This document shows positions 10,097 to 21,139 of a stretch of DNA of 64,000 nt, one piece after another (within the stretch, counting starts at the first letter, position 1; each line of letters starts with the position of its first letter). Source of the DNA: Porites lobata (taxonomy: Eukaryota > Cnidaria > Anthozoa > Scleractinia > Poritidae); contig CALNXK010000155.1 of NCBI GenBank assembly GCA_942486035.1, positions 1,037,501 to 1,101,500 of the forward strand. Direction: 5' to 3'. The translations under genes and the position numbers were made by a program. A model generated the notes under the pieces. The model was not told the DNA's origin and made no database searches. It saw only the letters and a program-made list of their open reading frames with translations.

Positions 10097-12889
10097 CAGT
10101 CCGGGCCACAACCAGATCTGGATATATGATGACGTCACCTACATTTGCAAAATGGCGCCCACGCCGAGAAACACGAGGGAAGGTCACTCCTTGGCTCTTT
10201 GCTGCGCCTAGAAGTGTCCTTTCCCCATACTACTTTGAGAGCTGTGACTTTAGACAATGAGAAATCAGGGGTGTGAAGAAAAAATGCCGTCCGATGAACG
10301 TTTGTGCGTTCTTGGGAGGTAAAACGACCGAACACGAGAGTTTTTCAGCTCAAAGAAATGCCCGACAAGGAGCAAAACATCGAAAAAAAGGAGGTGAGTG
10401 TCATTTTTTGGACCGTTGGAATAAATTTTTTTGAAATCTGCATAAAATTTGCTTGTTGATAGTGGTCTGTTTGGTGTAGTGCAAAGCAGTTTCACATAGT
10501 GCTGTGCTTTTAAAGATGCAAAAGTCAGTTGCGCAGTTAAATGACTGCCTTGTCACGAGTTCAGAAAAGTGGAAACAACAAGAATAGCCCCAAGCGAGCC
10601 CACATTGTAGGAGGCAATACGATAGCTTTGAATACAAAAATATTGACTGAAATGATGATGGTTGATTAATCACGGTCATGAGACAGTATGCAGCAGTGCA
10701 AACCAGTTTAATTTCCCACTTATATAATTTTCGATTACCGAATTAAAACGTCAATGCTGACAATATAATAAGAGCATTGGTCATCCCTGGATAACCCTTT
10801 CATTTCAATGAAATAAATGTACACAGATTGAGGTACAAAAAAAATGCCTGTTTTTTCTATTGCTCATATATTTTTTTAATTTATTATTTATTTGTTACTT
10901 TACTTTGCCTTAGGTTATGACATGCAAGGTGGAAAATGTGAAGAATGGCTGAAAATACACTTTAAACAGGACACCAAATGATCGATCTTACAAAACTGTT
11001 CCATATTTCATAATTACAGTCAAACCCCATTGACATGGACACTGAAGGGGCCATAGGAAGTGTCTATATAACGGAGGTGTCCATATCAAGCAGGTCCTGT
11101 TATAAAAGTCAAAAATACACTTTTTTATCGAAATACTACAGCATCACACCTAACATCTTTAAACATCACTAAGCTCTTACTCTGCAGACTGTGTCCATGA
11201 ACACACACGGAAGTCTCGAGAAAATCGATCAAAACTCGATTGATGTCAAAATGGTCTATTATTGTTGTGCACAATTCATTCATTTTGGTGTACTATGATG
11301 CTGGGAACATGGACATGACGTCAATTAAGTGAAAGGTTTTTTTACCCTACAAAAAAAAGGTTGACTACAGCACACAATGGACTATAAAGTGTGCGGATTA
11401 GCGAGGTTGACTTTATATGAGAATCTGTTCATTGAGGAAGAAAAAAACGTCCATTATCCACTTTAACAGGTCAGTCTGTATTAAGTGGGTTGAATAAAGA
11501 GAAAAATTAAGGGTTTTCCCCAGTGACCAAGGAAACTTCCCATAATAACAGGGAGTCCACATTAAGCTGGTGTCCATAAAGAGGGGTTTGACTGTATGAT
11601 ACAGGACCCAGGTGCCCACTAGGTTTTTCAGTGTGTATGTATTCCAGCTACAGTGACAGGATATTACTATAATGGCATAGTTTTTACACTAAATCAACAA
11701 AACTCAGAAACCCAGGCATTGTTTAATTTGGGATACAAGACAGCCTTTATTAATCATAACAAAATACAATACATGGTAAATAACTAAAAGGTAATATTAA
11801 GTATAAAAATAAAGTGCTCCAACAAATAAGAAAGACCAAACTAAAAAAGAATTAAAACAACCTCAATCAAATAATAAAAGTGATCACACTGTCCGTGAAC
11901 AGAACAAAATAAAACCCTACAGGGAGGAAGGGAGGGAAATGATTGCTAGTGCAATAAAAGTGAATGTTGCCACTGCAATGCCAAGTGAGAATGTGACTAA
12001 ACTAGAATTGTATCCGTCTGTAACCCATATTACAGTCGTGGTATTCCTATCTACCATAAAACTACTATATCCTAGGTAATAGAGACATGGCATTATGAAA
12101 TCTCCCATGCCAAAAAAAGTACTGTGATGCTGTACTAGCCCTGCATCCTAATGTGACTCCTTCCTTTGAGATTTAGAACCGCATCAGTCGTCTCAACTGA
12201 TGCACACCCTTAATAACAATAATTTAAAGGAACAATTTTTTTTATTGCATTATTTTCATCCGCAATGGGGTTTTGCAATTTGCAGTAGGCAAAGACAGAA
12301 GTTCGTTAATGACTGCTTACGACTCTTCGCGAGTGCAATTTCTGCAAATTTTATTTATTTCTTTGACCTTCGCATATTTCCAACATGTGTGACGATTCAA
12401 TATACTGGAAATTTACATACAGCAACAGAATAATTAGCATTAAAATTATCATTATCAATCCTTCGATCGAAATTAGATTCTAGTGCGTGTGGTATTGCGC
12501 CCGAAGTAGAATAGAACAGACTTCTCCAGGTCGAAGCTGTGCTCGCATAAATTACTCCAAACAGGACTTCTTAAAACCTTTTCACTTAAAATGTATTGCG
12601 GTATTCAAATTCCCTATTCTTCCAATTCGATCGGAGTCGTCGAGTTGTTTCTGGTCTCTTGAAATATTATCAGGAATCCACGGGTGTTTACAGAAAGCGT
12701 TCTCGATCATTAACATCTCGATATTCGTAAATCGAACGCATTCCACCCAAAGCTATGCCGTCGAAGCTTCCCTGTTCGACATTTCTGTCGAGCTTAGTCC
12801 TTTCGCGGTCAAGTCAATATTTTGGTTGAGCTCCGAGCCAATCAGGTTGCAGGAAATTACATATCCAGATCTGGTTGTGGCCTGGACTG
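10097..12889. mobile_element. 2.8-kb TIR DNA transposon, non-autonomous, copy A only
   Basis: Ends are inverted repeats starting CAGTCCRGGCCACAACCAG (about 29 bp). The target duplication is GCAAA (10092-10096 and 12890-12894), and copy B has the empty site GCGCAAACGCAAG near 46500. No transposase frame is recognisable inside. A mariner-type MITE is nested at 11017-11594. A 5-bp duplication with CAG ends does not point clearly to one superfamily. Confidence 0.8.
11017..11594. mobile_element. Nested Tc1/mariner-type MITE
   Basis: 578 bp with inverted ends CAGTCAAACCCC flanked by TA on both sides (11015-11016, 11595-11596). Non-coding. It lies within the 2.8-kb transposon, so it inserted there or was carried with it. 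Confidence 0.7.
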
Positions 12890-13328
12890 GCAAACGCAAG
12901 TTGCTAGGTGTTTAGAGATCAGACAATTTGGATGTCCCGCTATCCCGGCCACTAAGTTGCGTAACTCTGTTGGAAAATGGTGTCACCAAAAATGTCAAAC
13001 ATACTTTTCCAGCTAGAACATTTTTTACTCAATTGTTATTTAAGATCTGTGCTAGGTCGGACCTCAATCATTTTAAAAGACGTGTGTATTTGTAGTGATT
13101 GTTACTTTTTTTATCCTTACTTTTACGTAGAAAAGACTACAATCACTTTATTTAATAATTTCTGACTCAGTTTAAACAACACTAAGGGCACTGCATCTGA
13201 CAACTGTGAAAATTAGCTTTGAAATGTTTAGCGGTTTTTGCGAAGGTTTGAATGTTTCCTCCAATTGTTACTTTAATTTTTAGTCATGTATTTCCTATTA
13301 ATACGGCCGTTTGCTTTTACTTTCCTAG

Positions 13329-13379
13329 ATGAGAAATGTATTCAATAAACTTGACTTTCAGAAGAATGACTCTTTGCAC
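13329..13379 (+). CDS. Copy A exon 6: linker to GAIN
   Basis: Acceptor TTTCCTAG, phase 0-0, 51 nt encoding MRNVFNKLDFQKNDSLH, donor GTAATT. The same exon in copy B is 46928-46978. Confidence 0.55.
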
Positions 13380-13621
13380 GTAATTGAAAATTATTGTATA
13401 ATAATTTTATTTCTTTTTCCATATGGTATTTTTGTAAGTCTATTACTCAGAAAGCATGAGTACTTTAGAGTGTCATCTGATCAGATAGATGTGATTAGAG
13501 AGGGTCTGGACTTACCCTTTCCGTAATCTACCACCTAGAGACGTTCTGAAAAGACTAACCCTGATAATGATATCTTTTCGAAGACTGTATCCTTGGCTTT
13601 TTTCGCGATTCCTTTTCTTAG

Positions 13622-13826
13622 GAAGCTGTTAAGGTTTTCGATGATAAAATGAAAGAATACGCCAATCGTACATCAGTTGACGGTAGAAGTCTGAATAAAA
13701 CAGTGGAACAAATGATGGAGGAAGTGCTGACGGCTACTCTCCTTTTCGAGGAATTTGCATTAAAATTTGGTCAGTATCACCTCGTCATCAACAGAGCACA
13801 TCTCTCGGTGAACAGCCAAAATATAG
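13622..13826 (+). CDS. Copy A exon 7: start of GAIN domain
   Basis: Acceptor CTTAG, strong donor G|GTAAGT, phase 0 to 1. Encodes EAVKVFDDKMKEY..., then VEQMMEEVLTATLLFEEFAL, the helical subdomain A of GAIN. The BEL/Pao element begins 19 nt after this exon. Confidence 0.75.
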
Positions 13827-13845
13827 GTAAGTATTTAGTATCGAT

Positions 13846-14088
13846 TGTTACGGCCCATCGTCGTACTCGTACTCGGGTCATTAAAAGCCCCGTGAGACTG
13901 GACCTGTGAGAGTAGAATAAATTATGTAGATAACACGTCACGTGACTTCCTTGCTAGTCGCTCGTAGATTTGTTGTAAGTCGGGTTCCCGGGCAGTACAT
14001 CAACCTGTTGTAAATCGGTGTATTGTAAATCGAGCGGATTAAAGTTGTGTTCAAGCGTTCAAGTTTGTATTCCATCGCTTCCTTAACA
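13846..14088 (+). repeat. 5' LTR of the BEL/Pao element
   Basis: 243 bp from TGTTACGG to CTTAACA, matching the 3' LTR base for base as read. It contains AATAAA at 13916-13921, a potential polyadenylation signal inside the host intron. Confidence 0.95.
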
Positions 14089-14108
14089 TGGTCCTTCACA
14101 GCCGGATA
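14089..14108 (+). other. Putative primer-binding site of the BEL/Pao element
   Basis: TGGTCCTTCACAGCCGGAT begins directly after the 5' LTR. The leading TGG fits pairing with a tRNA CCA end, but I cannot name the tRNA. Confidence 0.5.
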
Positions 14109-14172
14109 CAAGGTGACAGTTGAACAGTAAATTTGTAATTCTTCGCAAGGTCATCACCACGTGGGCGATAAG

Positions 14173-17100
14173 ATGGCCGCCAGTCCAAAGACCGAAAATG
14201 ATGATTTATCGCAACTTACAGTCGATCAGCTGCGAAAGCTGCTTCAAGAAAAGGGATTACCAACTACTGGAAAAAAGAAGGTCTTGATTGAAAGGTTGGT
14301 AGACGATTCAAAGTCAAATGTTGTCAAACCAGAGTCGAAGGAAGAAATGAATCTTGCTGAGTCAGCGGAGTCTTCGAGTGAAGTAGAAATTCAAGAGATT
14401 AACTCGATCAGACGCAAAGCCAAAGCCTTGCAAATAGATATGGACGGGCTGATTCGGGAAATTTCGGAGCTTAGTCAAAGTACAAGTAACAAAGTGAAAG
14501 TAAAGCTGAGAATTGAAAGACTTACCGTGCACAGAGAGAAATATCTTCAGCTGAGAAATGAAATAGTCGCGCTGATCGCGGAGGATATGATAGAAGAAGA
14601 ACTTCGCAAATGGGGAGATCTTTTACGTGTGGTGGATAAAGCTATCGATGTTGCTCATGAATACCTCCAAAAGGATTCCAAAGTGGAAGATCATCAGTCT
14701 TCAAAAGAAAATACACATACTGACAGTCGTCAATCGTCAAGTCTTAAATTGCCCAGGATTGAACTGCCAAAGTTTAATGGGGATGTGTTGAAATTTCAAA
14801 ACTTCTGGGACCAGTTTGAAGCCGCAGTGCATAACAATGATGACTTACCCAAGGTACAGAAGTTTACTTACCTACGCTCAGTGCTTACTGGTAATGCTTT
14901 GCAAACAATAGAAGGATTTGAAGTAACTGGAGCAAATTATCAAGCAGCGGTCCATTGCCTCCAACACAGGTATGGAAGAAAACGTATGATAATCTCATCC
15001 CTTGTGAAATCTGTCATCCAGATGGATGCTAAGTCGGCGGTCAGCGCATCCGCCCTTAGAGATCTTTATGACACATTTATGAATAGAACCAGAGCCTTAG
15101 AAGCGCTTGGTGAAGATCCAGCGAGTCATGGTTGTATTTTGTTACCCATCTTTGAGACCAAGTTGCCACCTCAGTTACTAGAAAAATGGGAGTTAGAGCT
15201 TGCAGACACTCAAGAGGATAAAATAGATCTTGAGCTGTTTTTCAAATTTCTGAACCGCCAAGTAGTATCTAAAGAAGCGGGAGAGAGTGGTTGTAATGTG
15301 AACAATACCCAAAGCAATAAGGGTAGAGATAACAGAAGAAAGTCGTCACTTCCTCGAATTGGTGAGGATGGAGCGTATACAGCCTCTGCATTACTTGGTG
15401 AGGCACGCGAGCTAACTGGTCCAAGCTGCAATTTCTGTAAGGCAGGTCACGAGTCGCCAAATTGCCCAGTTTTCAATGACAAGTCATTAGATGACAGGTG
15501 GAAGCTAGTTCAAGAGAATAAACTGTGTTTCAACTGTTTAAAGCCTAGCAACCACAAGCACTTTTCCAAGATTTGTCGTCAACCTAAGTGTTCTGTGGCA
15601 AATTGTGGCCGCCGTCATCACAAATTGTTACATGGTCAGCAGTTAGTGGCTACACCCCAGCAGTCTTCCAACATCAGTTTAAGTGGGTTAGCTTCAGCTA
15701 AACCTGCATTGCCCTTGAAGGAAACACTGCTACAGACAGCGTTGGCGAGGTTAACTGTTAATGGTCAAGAAATGACAGTCCGTGTCTTGCTAGACTCTGG
15801 TAGTCAACGTTCATATGTGCGCAAGAACATTGCAGAGTCCCTTGGCTTGCAAGGTCCCTCAGAGTTATTAAGTGTTACAATGCTCGGTGGAACAACTAGT
15901 GAAACCAAGAGATTGCAGAGAGTTAAATTTGCACTTTCGCCAATGAAAGGAGATTCCAAGGTGGAGATGGAGGCCCTTGCTATTCCCAAGATTTGTAACC
16001 CCCTCGGGCCAGTGCAGTTAGACTTTCGTAAGAACTCTCATCTTCAAGGTTTAACTCTCGCAGATTCCTACCCTCGCGATTCCGTCCAAGTAGACGTCCT
16101 TATTGGTGCAGACTTTTACTACTCGTTCGTAACTGGGTTGTACAAGAAAGGTAGTTCATCTGAGTCACTTGTTGCTGTTGAATCTCATCTCGGGTGGATT
16201 CTTACCGGACAAGTAAACCGTTACTCAAGGTATACCACATCCATGCTTACCGTTGTAGAAAACAGTGGACTCACTAAAAGCTTGAAAAGATTCTGGGAAC
16301 TGGAATCTATTGGCATCGCTGAGACTGAAAACACTGTTATTTCCAGGGAGGAGGAAGTTGCTGTTGCTGACTTCAATAGAGGATTGAAATTTGACGGGAA
16401 GAACTATGAAGTACGACTACCGTGGAAACGTGACCCTCCTAAACTGGAAAGTAACTACATGCAAGCTGTTAGACGTCTGGAAAGCATCGAAAGAAGGTTA
16501 AGACATGACCCTGTGAAAGCTAAAGTTTACAATTCTGCAATCAATGAATATGTAGAGAAAGGATATGCAGAGGTAGTGCCTAACGAGAATGATGAAGATA
16601 GAACTGTACGCTACCTGCCGCATCATGCTGTGTTCCGTGATGACAAAACGACGACTAAGTGCAGAATCGTGTTTGATGCTTCCGCGCGAGAAGGAGATGG
16701 TGTTTCTCTCAACGATTGTGTCCTTCCCGGTCCTGCTTTACAGCCCAACCTTGCATCTGTACTCATTCGATTTCGAACAAACAGAATTGGTCTCATAGCA
16801 GATATTGAAAAGATGTTTCTTCAGGTCAAGCTAGCGCCAGAGGATAGAGACGTTCACCGGTACCTGTGGAGAGATTTACAATTTAACGAAACACCCAAAG
16901 TTTATAGAATGCAAAGACTGACATTTGGTGTGAGCTCCAGTCCATTCCTTGCTATTTCGACTGTCCATGCTCATGCAAAAAAATACGCAGAACTGTTCCC
17001 AAATGCAGTCCAAGAAATTCTACAAAACATGTATGTGGATGACGTCTTAACAGGAGCCGATACGGTGGACTCGACTGTGAAACTTCAACAAGACATGTCA

Positions 17101-19839
17101 GAGATCATGATGAAAGCGGCGTTTAACTTGACAAAGTGGGCAAGTAACTCACAGCTCGTAATGGATGCTATTGCCCCAGCCAAAAGAGCCTCATCGTCAC
17201 TGGTGGAGTTTGAGTCGAGTGAACCCCTTAAAGCGCTTGGAGTCTCATGGGATTTAACCTCTGATCACTTCCGATTTCTTGCACCGGGTGGAATTGTCTT
17301 ATCTCCAGATCCAATGACAAAGAGAAGCCTGCTTAGTCTAGCATCGAAAATGTTTGACCCTTTAGGGTTGATATCTCCCTTCACTGTCAGAGCCAAAATC
17401 CTCTTCCAAGAACTGTGGTTGAAAGGATTATTGTGGGATGACCCTTTGGACAGTGAAATTAAAGCAAAGTGGCTACATTGGAAGTCAGAGTTGTTGCAAC
17501 TGAAAGGTGTGACCATACCCCGATGCTTCGGGAATGGCATCACGCAAGATTCTAAGATAGAGCTACATGGTTTTGGAGATGCCTCTCCTAAAGCGTACGG
17601 AGCAGCAGTGTACATCAGAATAGCAGACAAGCAAGGTCATGTATCCTCACAGCTGGTAATATCAAAGTCCCGAGTTGCACCTATAAAGAAAGTGTCACTA
17701 CCCAGACTGGAACTTTTAGCAGCAGTTGTAAATGCCAGGTTGTTGAAGTTTGTTGTAGACACTTTGCCTATGGAAGTGAGTGGTGTTGTGTGTTGGACTG
17801 ATAGTATGGTGACACTGCATTGGGTAAAAGGTCAGAGTTCTCGTCGGAAACCATTTGTGGCGAATCGAGTGGCAGAAATACAGTCTACGTGGGATCCTGA
17901 GTGTTGGAGGTACTGTGCTAGTAAGGAGAATCCTGCAGATTTGTTGACGCGTGGGTTGAGCTGTGATGATATGATTACCAATACCTTATGGTGGAATGGA
18001 CCTCGGTGGCTGTCTTCGAGTGACAAACCTTTACCCGTTCAGCCCCAAGGCGGTACTGTTCCCTCTGAAGTATGCGAAGAGGAAAGGAAAATTGCTCATG
18101 GTTGTACAGCAGTCGTTAGAGAGCCGTTAATTGATATGTCGCGTTATGGTACATGGTTAAAGTTGATTCGAGTAACCGCTTATGTACTGAGAGCAGTCAA
18201 GTTGTTCAAGACTAAATGTAAGTCTTCTGAAAGTGAACTGTCGGCAGAAGAAGTGAGGAAGGCAGAGCTTAAGTGTTGTAAGTGGGTACAGGAAGAGGTC
18301 TGTAAAGAAGATTACCAGTTGCTAAGGTCCGGACAAACTCTTCCCAAAAACAGCCGCCTTCTCAAACTAGACCCGTATTATGACAGAGAGGATCAGGTTA
18401 TAAGAGTTGGTGGCCGACTGCAGTTTGCTGATCTACTTGAACAGACCAAGCATCAAGTAATATTGCCTCACGGACATCCCGAAGTCGCAAAGATGGTACT
18501 AGACCTACACAAGATCATGTTACATGCGGGCCCAGAAAGCATACTGTCAACCTTAAGACAGAAAATTTGGCTGACCCAAGGGAGACGAGAAGTCAAACGT
18601 GTTATCAGAAGATGCGTGGCTTGCCAAAAACAGCGAGTTGGACCTTGCGCGCAGAAAATGGGCCCATTGCCGGAGGAGAGAGTTTCATGTTCACCAGCTT
18701 TCGCGCATGTTGGAACTGACTTCGCAGGACCTCTCTATGTAAAAGAAGGTTTAACCATACAGAAAGTGTACATTTGTCTATTCACATGCGCATCATCTCG
18801 TATGATTCACTTGGAACTAACACACAGCCTTACCACTAATGAGTTCCTACAAGCCTTTAGTCGCATGACAAGCCGCAGAGGTCTTTGCCATACAGTGTGG
18901 TCCGACAACGCAAAAACCTTTAAGGCTGCAAGCAAGGAAATCCAGAAATTGTATGATCCTAGTACTCAAAGTCGAACGGTGTGGGATACATTGGATCGAA
19001 ATCGAATTAATTCTGAGCTCTCGTCGAAAGGGATTACGTGGAAATTCATCACCGAGCGTTCACCATGGCGAGGGGGATGGTGGGAACGATTTTTCAGAGC
19101 AATCAAAGAATCATTGCGTAAAGTGCTTGGAAAGGCGCTTCTCACCTTTTCTGAGTTGAACACATTATTAATTCGAATTGAAGGCATCATCAACTCGCGA
19201 CCATTAACGGCAGTGAGCGACGATTGCAGAGACCCTTTGCCGGTTACACCTGCTCATCTTGCAATTGGTAGACCGATTAACCAGTTACCTGAGAGTAAAG
19301 AAGAAAGCTTGGAGGAGTCTAGTAAAAGAACTGTCGAAAGGTATCTTTACCTACAGAGACTACTCAACCACTATTGGAAACGTTGGAAACGAGAATATCT
19401 GCACCTTCTGTCCGTGAGAAGTAAATGGCAAGAGGAAAACCCCTCCATTCGAGAAGGTGATATCGTGTTGGTCTCTGATGATAATGTATCGCGTACCAAG
19501 TGGCCAATGGCCAGGGTGGAAAAGGTTCATCCTGGTAAGGACGGACTCGTGCGAACGGCTACTGTGAAAGCACAGAAAGGTGTATTCAACAGGCCTGTTC
19601 AACGCTTACACAGATTGGAAATTGATGCAGCGGCCCCACAAGTTATCCGTGAAGCTGATGTTCCTGTTGACGGTGGGGAGAAGCCTCGAGCGAACTCTGT
19701 TAATGTTAAAAGTGTACCTATTCGTAAGCCTAAGAAGAGAGTTGTCCTCCCCGAAGGAGGACAAGGTGGGGAGAATGTTACGGCCCATCGTCGTACTCGT
19801 ACTCGGGTCATTAAAAGCCCCGTGAGACTGGACCTGTGA
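14173..19839 (+). CDS. BEL/Pao gag-pol polyprotein with N-terminal SAP domain
   Basis: 1888 residues from the first ATG; the frame is also open from GTG at 14161. Order: SAP-like helix-extension-helix (about 11-44); coiled or helical region; DUF1759 gag-like region beginning LPKFNGDVLKFQNFWDQFEA (about 195-340); zinc knuckles including CX2CX3HX4C at 419; aspartic protease DSGSQRSY (D541); reverse transcriptase with YVDD at 954-957; Pao-type RNase H region; integrase zinc finger; integrase core with D1516, D1578 and E1638 (E in GGWWER); C-terminal DUF5641-like region. All catalytic motifs are present and there is no internal stop. It makes the particle and enzymes for the element's own retrotransposition. 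A SAP domain before gag is unusual and may aid DNA or chromatin contact (inference). Confidence 0.93.
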   Translation: MAASPKTENDDLSQLTVDQLRKLLQEKGLPTTGKKKVLIERLVDDSKSNVVKPESKEEMNLAESAESSSEVEIQEINSIRRKAKALQIDMDGLIREISELSQSTSNKVKVKLRIERLTVHREKYLQLRNEIVALIAEDMIEEELRKWGDLLRVVDKAIDVAHEYLQKDSKVEDHQSSKENTHTDSRQSSSLKLPRIELPKFNGDVLKFQNFWDQFEAAVHNNDDLPKVQKFTYLRSVLTGNALQTIEGFEVTGANYQAAVHCLQHRYGRKRMIISSLVKSVIQMDAKSAVSASALRDLYDTFMNRTRALEALGEDPASHGCILLPIFETKLPPQLLEKWELELADTQEDKIDLELFFKFLNRQVVSKEAGESGCNVNNTQSNKGRDNRRKSSLPRIGEDGAYTASALLGEARELTGPSCNFCKAGHESPNCPVFNDKSLDDRWKLVQENKLCFNCLKPSNHKHFSKICRQPKCSVANCGRRHHKLLHGQQLVATPQQSSNISLSGLASAKPALPLKETLLQTALARLTVNGQEMTVRVLLDSGSQRSYVRKNIAESLGLQGPSELLSVTMLGGTTSETKRLQRVKFALSPMKGDSKVEMEALAIPKICNPLGPVQLDFRKNSHLQGLTLADSYPRDSVQVDVLIGADFYYSFVTGLYKKGSSSESLVAVESHLGWILTGQVNRYSRYTTSMLTVVENSGLTKSLKRFWELESIGIAETENTVISREEEVAVADFNRGLKFDGKNYEVRLPWKRDPPKLESNYMQAVRRLESIERRLRHDPVKAKVYNSAINEYVEKGYAEVVPNENDEDRTVRYLPHHAVFRDDKTTTKCRIVFDASAREGDGVSLNDCVLPGPALQPNLASVLIRFRTNRIGLIADIEKMFLQVKLAPEDRDVHRYLWRDLQFNETPKVYRMQRLTFGVSSSPFLAISTVHAHAKKYAELFPNAVQEILQNMYVDDVLTGADTVDSTVKLQQDMSEIMMKAAFNLTKWASNSQLVMDAIAPAKRASSSLVEFESSEPLKALGVSWDLTSDHFRFLAPGGIVLSPDPMTKRSLLSLASKMFDPLGLISPFTVRAKILFQELWLKGLLWDDPLDSEIKAKWLHWKSELLQLKGVTIPRCFGNGITQDSKIELHGFGDASPKAYGAAVYIRIADKQGHVSSQLVISKSRVAPIKKVSLPRLELLAAVVNARLLKFVVDTLPMEVSGVVCWTDSMVTLHWVKGQSSRRKPFVANRVAEIQSTWDPECWRYCASKENPADLLTRGLSCDDMITNTLWWNGPRWLSSSDKPLPVQPQGGTVPSEVCEEERKIAHGCTAVVREPLIDMSRYGTWLKLIRVTAYVLRAVKLFKTKCKSSESELSAEEVRKAELKCCKWVQEEVCKEDYQLLRSGQTLPKNSRLLKLDPYYDREDQVIRVGGRLQFADLLEQTKHQVILPHGHPEVAKMVLDLHKIMLHAGPESILSTLRQKIWLTQGRREVKRVIRRCVACQKQRVGPCAQKMGPLPEERVSCSPAFAHVGTDFAGPLYVKEGLTIQKVYICLFTCASSRMIHLELTHSLTTNEFLQAFSRMTSRRGLCHTVWSDNAKTFKAASKEIQKLYDPSTQSRTVWDTLDRNRINSELSSKGITWKFITERSPWRGGWWERFFRAIKESLRKVLGKALLTFSELNTLLIRIEGIINSRPLTAVSDDCRDPLPVTPAHLAIGRPINQLPESKEESLEESSKRTVERYLYLQRLLNHYWKRWKREYLHLLSVRSKWQEENPSIREGDIVLVSDDNVSRTKWPMARVEKVHPGKDGLVRTATVKAQKGVFNRPVQRLHRLEIDAAAPQVIREADVPVDGGEKPRANSVNVKSVPIRKPKKRVVLPEGGQGGENVTAHRRTRTRVIKSPVRLDL

Positions 19840-20018
19840 GAGTAGAATAAATTATGTAGATAACACGTCACGTGACTTCCTTGCTAGTCGCTCGTAGATT
19901 TGTTGTAAGTCGGGTTCCCGGGCAGTACATCAACCTGTTGTAAATCGGTGTATTGTAAATCGAGCGGATTAAAGTTGTGTTCAAGCGTTCAAGTTTGTAT
20001 TCCATCGCTTCCTTAACA
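19776..20018 (+). repeat. 3' LTR of the BEL/Pao element
   Basis: Preceded by a purine-rich tract (about 19755-19775). The gag-pol frame runs 64 nt into this LTR and stops at 19839. Followed by the TCGAT target duplication. Confidence 0.95.
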
Positions 20019-21139
20019 TCGATCATTCCCCCCTGACATTACGGAAAAATGTTGGTGTACAAAACAGTGAAATAGCGGCCATGTTGGTGTAACAAGATAA
20101 TCCTTTGGGGGTCAAACTCTCTTCTCAAGTAGAAACTTTTAATAACTTTGTTCCAAGATATTTGCATAGCTACTGACTACCTGAGTGAATACGGTCAATA
20201 TTTCAAATGTTCTGTGACTTCTAAAAACTCCTAAAAACTTACATTTTGTTGTCTTGCCATTTACAAGTTACACCCCAAAAGCATGTTCATGTATAGTGAA
20301 GAAGATTAATTAATGGATTGAACTAGGTCATCACAGTAAGGGAAACTAGAATATGAAACCATCGGTAATATTTTGATAAAAACATTTATGAAAAATTCTC
20401 ATCGACGAAGAGGAAATGCAATTCTTAGTATACAAGTCACTCTAAAAAATCGTTAACTCGAGCTTGCTTGGAGATTAGATAAGAAATAGGAGGCGACTGG
20501 TTTTTAAGGAGTCTGTGTGCCAGCGTGGAACCATGTTGGGAAGGAGAAAAAACTCAGTGCTACCTAGCCAGGTTACACAGAAACCACTGACTTGTAAAGA
20601 TGTAAGAAATACCTCATCATGTAAACTTTATAAGGTGTCTAAGGGCTTTTAGACCAATGGATCTTCTATAAACCCACTATTCAAGGGTTGCAATCGACGG
20701 AGAATGGGCTTAGGCTCACTTGTGAGAGTTCTGGGAAAATTTCGGCTATTGAACCGCCAGCGTGAGCCAGCGAAAAAATTTCGGGGCAAGAAAAAAAACG
20801 GGCCCTTTACAGTCTTAATTCACGGGAGGACTTCCATATGAAAAGTGGAGGGGCTTAAGCGTTCGTTTCATTTACGTCATAAATTAAAGATTTTAGTGCT
20901 CCATTTTTGGTGCTCAGGAATAAACTCTTAACATTTGCACTCGAATCGCTTTTACTCCCCAAGGGGAGACTCCCGAGCTAAACTGACGTGGATGACGATC
21001 AAAAGGGGGAAATAAAAACCCATAAAAGTCCCAACGAAACCCAAAGAAATCCCTCGACCAAAATTAAACTCAAAAGAGTAACATGCCAAAAGGCCGAGCT
21101 TTTTTTTTTTTTTAAAAAAGAAATTGGATGAATACAGAT

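Larger units (their letters stand above)
13846..20018 (+). mobile_element. Complete BEL/Pao LTR retrotransposon
   Basis: A 6173-bp element bounded by two 243-bp LTRs that I read as identical, with TG...CA ends and a 5-bp target duplication TCGAT (13841-13845 and 20019-20023). It has a primer-site-like TGG just after the 5' LTR, one long gag-pol frame, and a purine-rich tract before the 3' LTR. Copy B has the empty site, so insertion followed the duplication. It lies in sense orientation within the intron after exon 7 of receptor copy A. Identical LTRs and an open frame suggest a very young, possibly active copy. Confidence 0.95.

Noticed and set aside
13649..13909. 86-codon frame combining receptor exon 7 and LTR sequence
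   Set aside because: It simply runs from exon 7 through the donor GTAAGT into the 5' LTR; a strong splice donor lies inside it.
15210..19871. Minus-strand and alternate-frame open frames across the retrotransposon
   Set aside because: They are shadows of the gag-pol reading frame.
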